Shown one piece after another: positions 62,893 through 64,000 of a stretch of 64,000 nt of DNA. Under the pieces are notes generated by a model, which searched no databases, was not told the DNA's origin, and saw nothing but the letters and a program-made list of their open reading frames with translations. The DNA comes from Chryseobacterium angstadtii (GTDB taxonomy: Bacteria; Bacteroidota; Bacteroidia; Flavobacteriales; Weeksellaceae), in the NCBI RefSeq assembly GCF_001045465.1, contig NZ_LFND01000004.1:124001-188000 (forward strand), written 5' to 3'. A program made the translations under genes and the position numbers. Within the stretch, counting starts at the first letter, position 1; each line of letters opens with the position of its first letter.

Positions 62893-63330
62893 TTAATCTG
62901 TGTGTCTTCCTATTTCTTCGATTTCTAAAAACATTGAATTGTCTTTAGATTTTTGTATCAAAATCAATATTCCAATCATCATTAGATATAAAATTGGTGA
63001 TAAAACATAATCATTTATATCGTTTCCAAAATTTCCACTAATAAAAATTGATTCTAAAACACCCAATGTAAATGTTGCCATTAGCAGAATCAAAGTATAT
63101 GAAAAGATTCTAATTGATCGTTTATTTTTTATAATCAAAGAAACTAAACCAATAGTCGATAATATGGCTAAAATAACTATAGATAATGAATAAATAAAAT
63201 CTCTTTTGGTTAAAAATGAATTTGTAATTATTCTGTTAACAGTTGCAAACCAAAATAAGGCTGAAAAAATTAAATTAATTAAAATCGAAAGCCAATAAAC
63301 TATTTTGTACTTAAAAACTCTCCTTTTCAT
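62893..63330 (-). CDS. Hypothetical four-helix membrane protein
   Basis: A 145-residue protein with four hydrophobic helices and a short acidic tail, EIEEIGRHTD. It is the most AT-rich gene in this part of the window and matches no family I recognise. It lies between the DegT-type aminotransferase (1-nt gap) and galE in one operon. It may have arrived with a variable polysaccharide locus. Confidence 0.65.
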   Translation of the reverse strand: MKRRVFKYKIVYWLSILINLIFSALFWFATVNRIITNSFLTKRDFIYSLSIVILAILSTIGLVSLIIKNKRSIRIFSYTLILLMATFTLGVLESIFISGNFGNDINDYVLSPILYLMMIGILILIQKSKDNSMFLEIEEIGRHTD

Positions 63331-63331
63331 C

Positions 63332-64000
63332 CTACTTCATAAACTCAAGCACCGCATCCGTAATATACTTTAGCTGCTCTTCGTCTAATTCAGTATGCAT
63401 CGGCAGGGAAATTACCTGATCAAGAAGCTTGTCTGTATTCACAAAATCTGCATCATTGCTTTCCTGATAATATGCTTTCTGCTTTCTCAGTGCTACAGGA
63501 TAGTAAATCATTGCAGGAATGTCTTTTTCTGTAAGGAACTTCTGAAGCTCATTACGCTTTCCGTTCAGAATTCTCAGCGTATACTGGTGGAATACGTGGG
63601 TAGAATTTTCTGATCTTTTCGGGGTAAGGATATCTGCAACTCCTGCAAAAGCTTCATCATAATAATCTGCAGCTTTTCTTCTTGCTTCGTTGTAAGAATC
63701 CAGGTGAGGAAGCTTTTTTCTTAAAACTGCCGCTTGAATGCTGTCCAGTCTTGAATTCACTCCTACCTCATCATGGTAATATCTCTCATACATTCCGTGG
63801 TTCACAATTCCTCTTAAACGGTGCGCTAGCTCATCATTGTTAGTGGTGATTGCACCTCCGTCGCCATAGCAGCCTAAGTTTTTAGAAGGGAAAAATGAAG
63901 TAGTTCCCACAGTCGCCATTGTTCCGGCAAATTTCTGCGTTCCGTCTGAGAATGTATACTCTGAACCTATGGCCTGAGCATTGTCTTCAATCACAAACAG
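63332..64000 (-). CDS. DegT/DnrJ/EryC1/StrS aminotransferase (partial, cut by window edge)
   Basis: The last 223 codons of a sugar aminotransferase; the frame runs through the window edge (LFVIEDNAQAIGSEY), so the GTG at 63994 is an internal Val and not a start. The PLP lysine lies in SFFPSKNLGCYGDGGA, followed by the NHGMYERYYHDEVGVNSRLD segment. These enzymes add an amino group to nucleotide keto-sugars in O-antigen or capsule synthesis. The N-terminal third is missing. Confidence 0.9.
   Translation of the reverse strand: MFVIEDNAQAIGSEYTFSDGTQKFAGTMATVGTTSFFPSKNLGCYGDGGAITTNNDELAHRLRGIVNHGMYERYYHDEVGVNSRLDSIQAAVLRKKLPHLDSYNEARRKAADYYDEAFAGVADILTPKRSENSTHVFHQYTLRILNGKRNELQKFLTEKDIPAMIYYPVALRKQKAYYQESNDADFVNTDKLLDQVISLPMHTELDEEQLKYITDAVLEFMK

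Noticed and set aside
1..64000. tRNA, rRNA or riboswitch genes
   Set aside because: No tRNA T-loop/acceptor pairs, rRNA segments or known riboswitch cores were recognised while reading both strands; short RNAs cannot be excluded.

Overview
The window looks like chromosomal DNA of a Chryseobacterium-like member of the Flavobacteriales (Bacteroidota). This rests on the AT-rich base composition, TAnnTTTG -7 promoter boxes without Shine-Dalgarno sequences, C-terminal type IX secretion (T9SS) sorting domains, signal peptides cut before Gln, and fused SecDF. The arginine cluster also carries a succinylornithine-type transcarbamylase. No database search was possible; the taxonomic call and all family names come from reading the proteins. 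I saw no rRNA, tRNA or CRISPR array and no complete insertion sequence.

Layout. 1-3.9 kb: the start of an unidentified gene, a Crp/Fnr-type regulator and a large kelch-propeller T9SS protein. 3.9-9.8 kb (minus strand): pyrimidine/carbamoyl-phosphate operon pyrB-carA-(four-helix-bundle gene)-carB. Its leader contains a 23-codon open frame that ends on the first stem of an intrinsic terminator just before pyrB, the arrangement of a UTP-sensing attenuator. 9.8-19.3 kb: an Lrp/AsnC regulator, then the arginine genes on the minus strand in the order GNAT-argG-argC-argD-argF'-argB-argE-argH. Together these two blocks make and spend carbamoyl phosphate. 19.4-20.3 kb: an orphan InsA-like zinc-ribbon/HTH protein next to a cluster of REP-like hairpins.

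20.4-31 kb (plus strand): a carboxylate-use locus with an outer-membrane porin, a metabolite:H+ symporter, two small membrane proteins, a CrbS-like transporter-fused histidine kinase, a receiver-only response regulator, a propionyl-CoA synthetase and an acetyl-CoA synthetase. 31-41.7 kb: mostly housekeeping genes (stringent-response Rsh, NhaA, YihY, RlmH, TrmL, TPR protein, PAP2 phosphatase, TatA) and two unrecognised lipoproteins. 41.8-45 kb: a decayed membrane gene, then a Tet-like MFS exporter, an AraC regulator and a small outer-membrane protein on the minus strand.

45-61 kb: SecDF, a T9SS PQQ-type sugar dehydrogenase, a polytopic membrane protein, HemN, a BNR-repeat protein, an APC permease, PnuC, a Gly/Asn-rich lipoprotein with repeated GFR motifs, DapF, MltG and an outer-membrane beta-barrel receptor. 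61-64 kb: a surface-polysaccharide block (cytidylyltransferase, GalE, a small membrane protein and a DegT-type aminotransferase cut by the window edge).

The points most worth a second look are the pyrB leader peptide/attenuator, the dispersed hairpin family with conserved stem and changing loop, a 49-nt element placed exactly at the stop codons of argG and argF', Val90 in the transcarbamylase, and the CrbS-like kinase paired with a regulator that has no DNA-binding domain.
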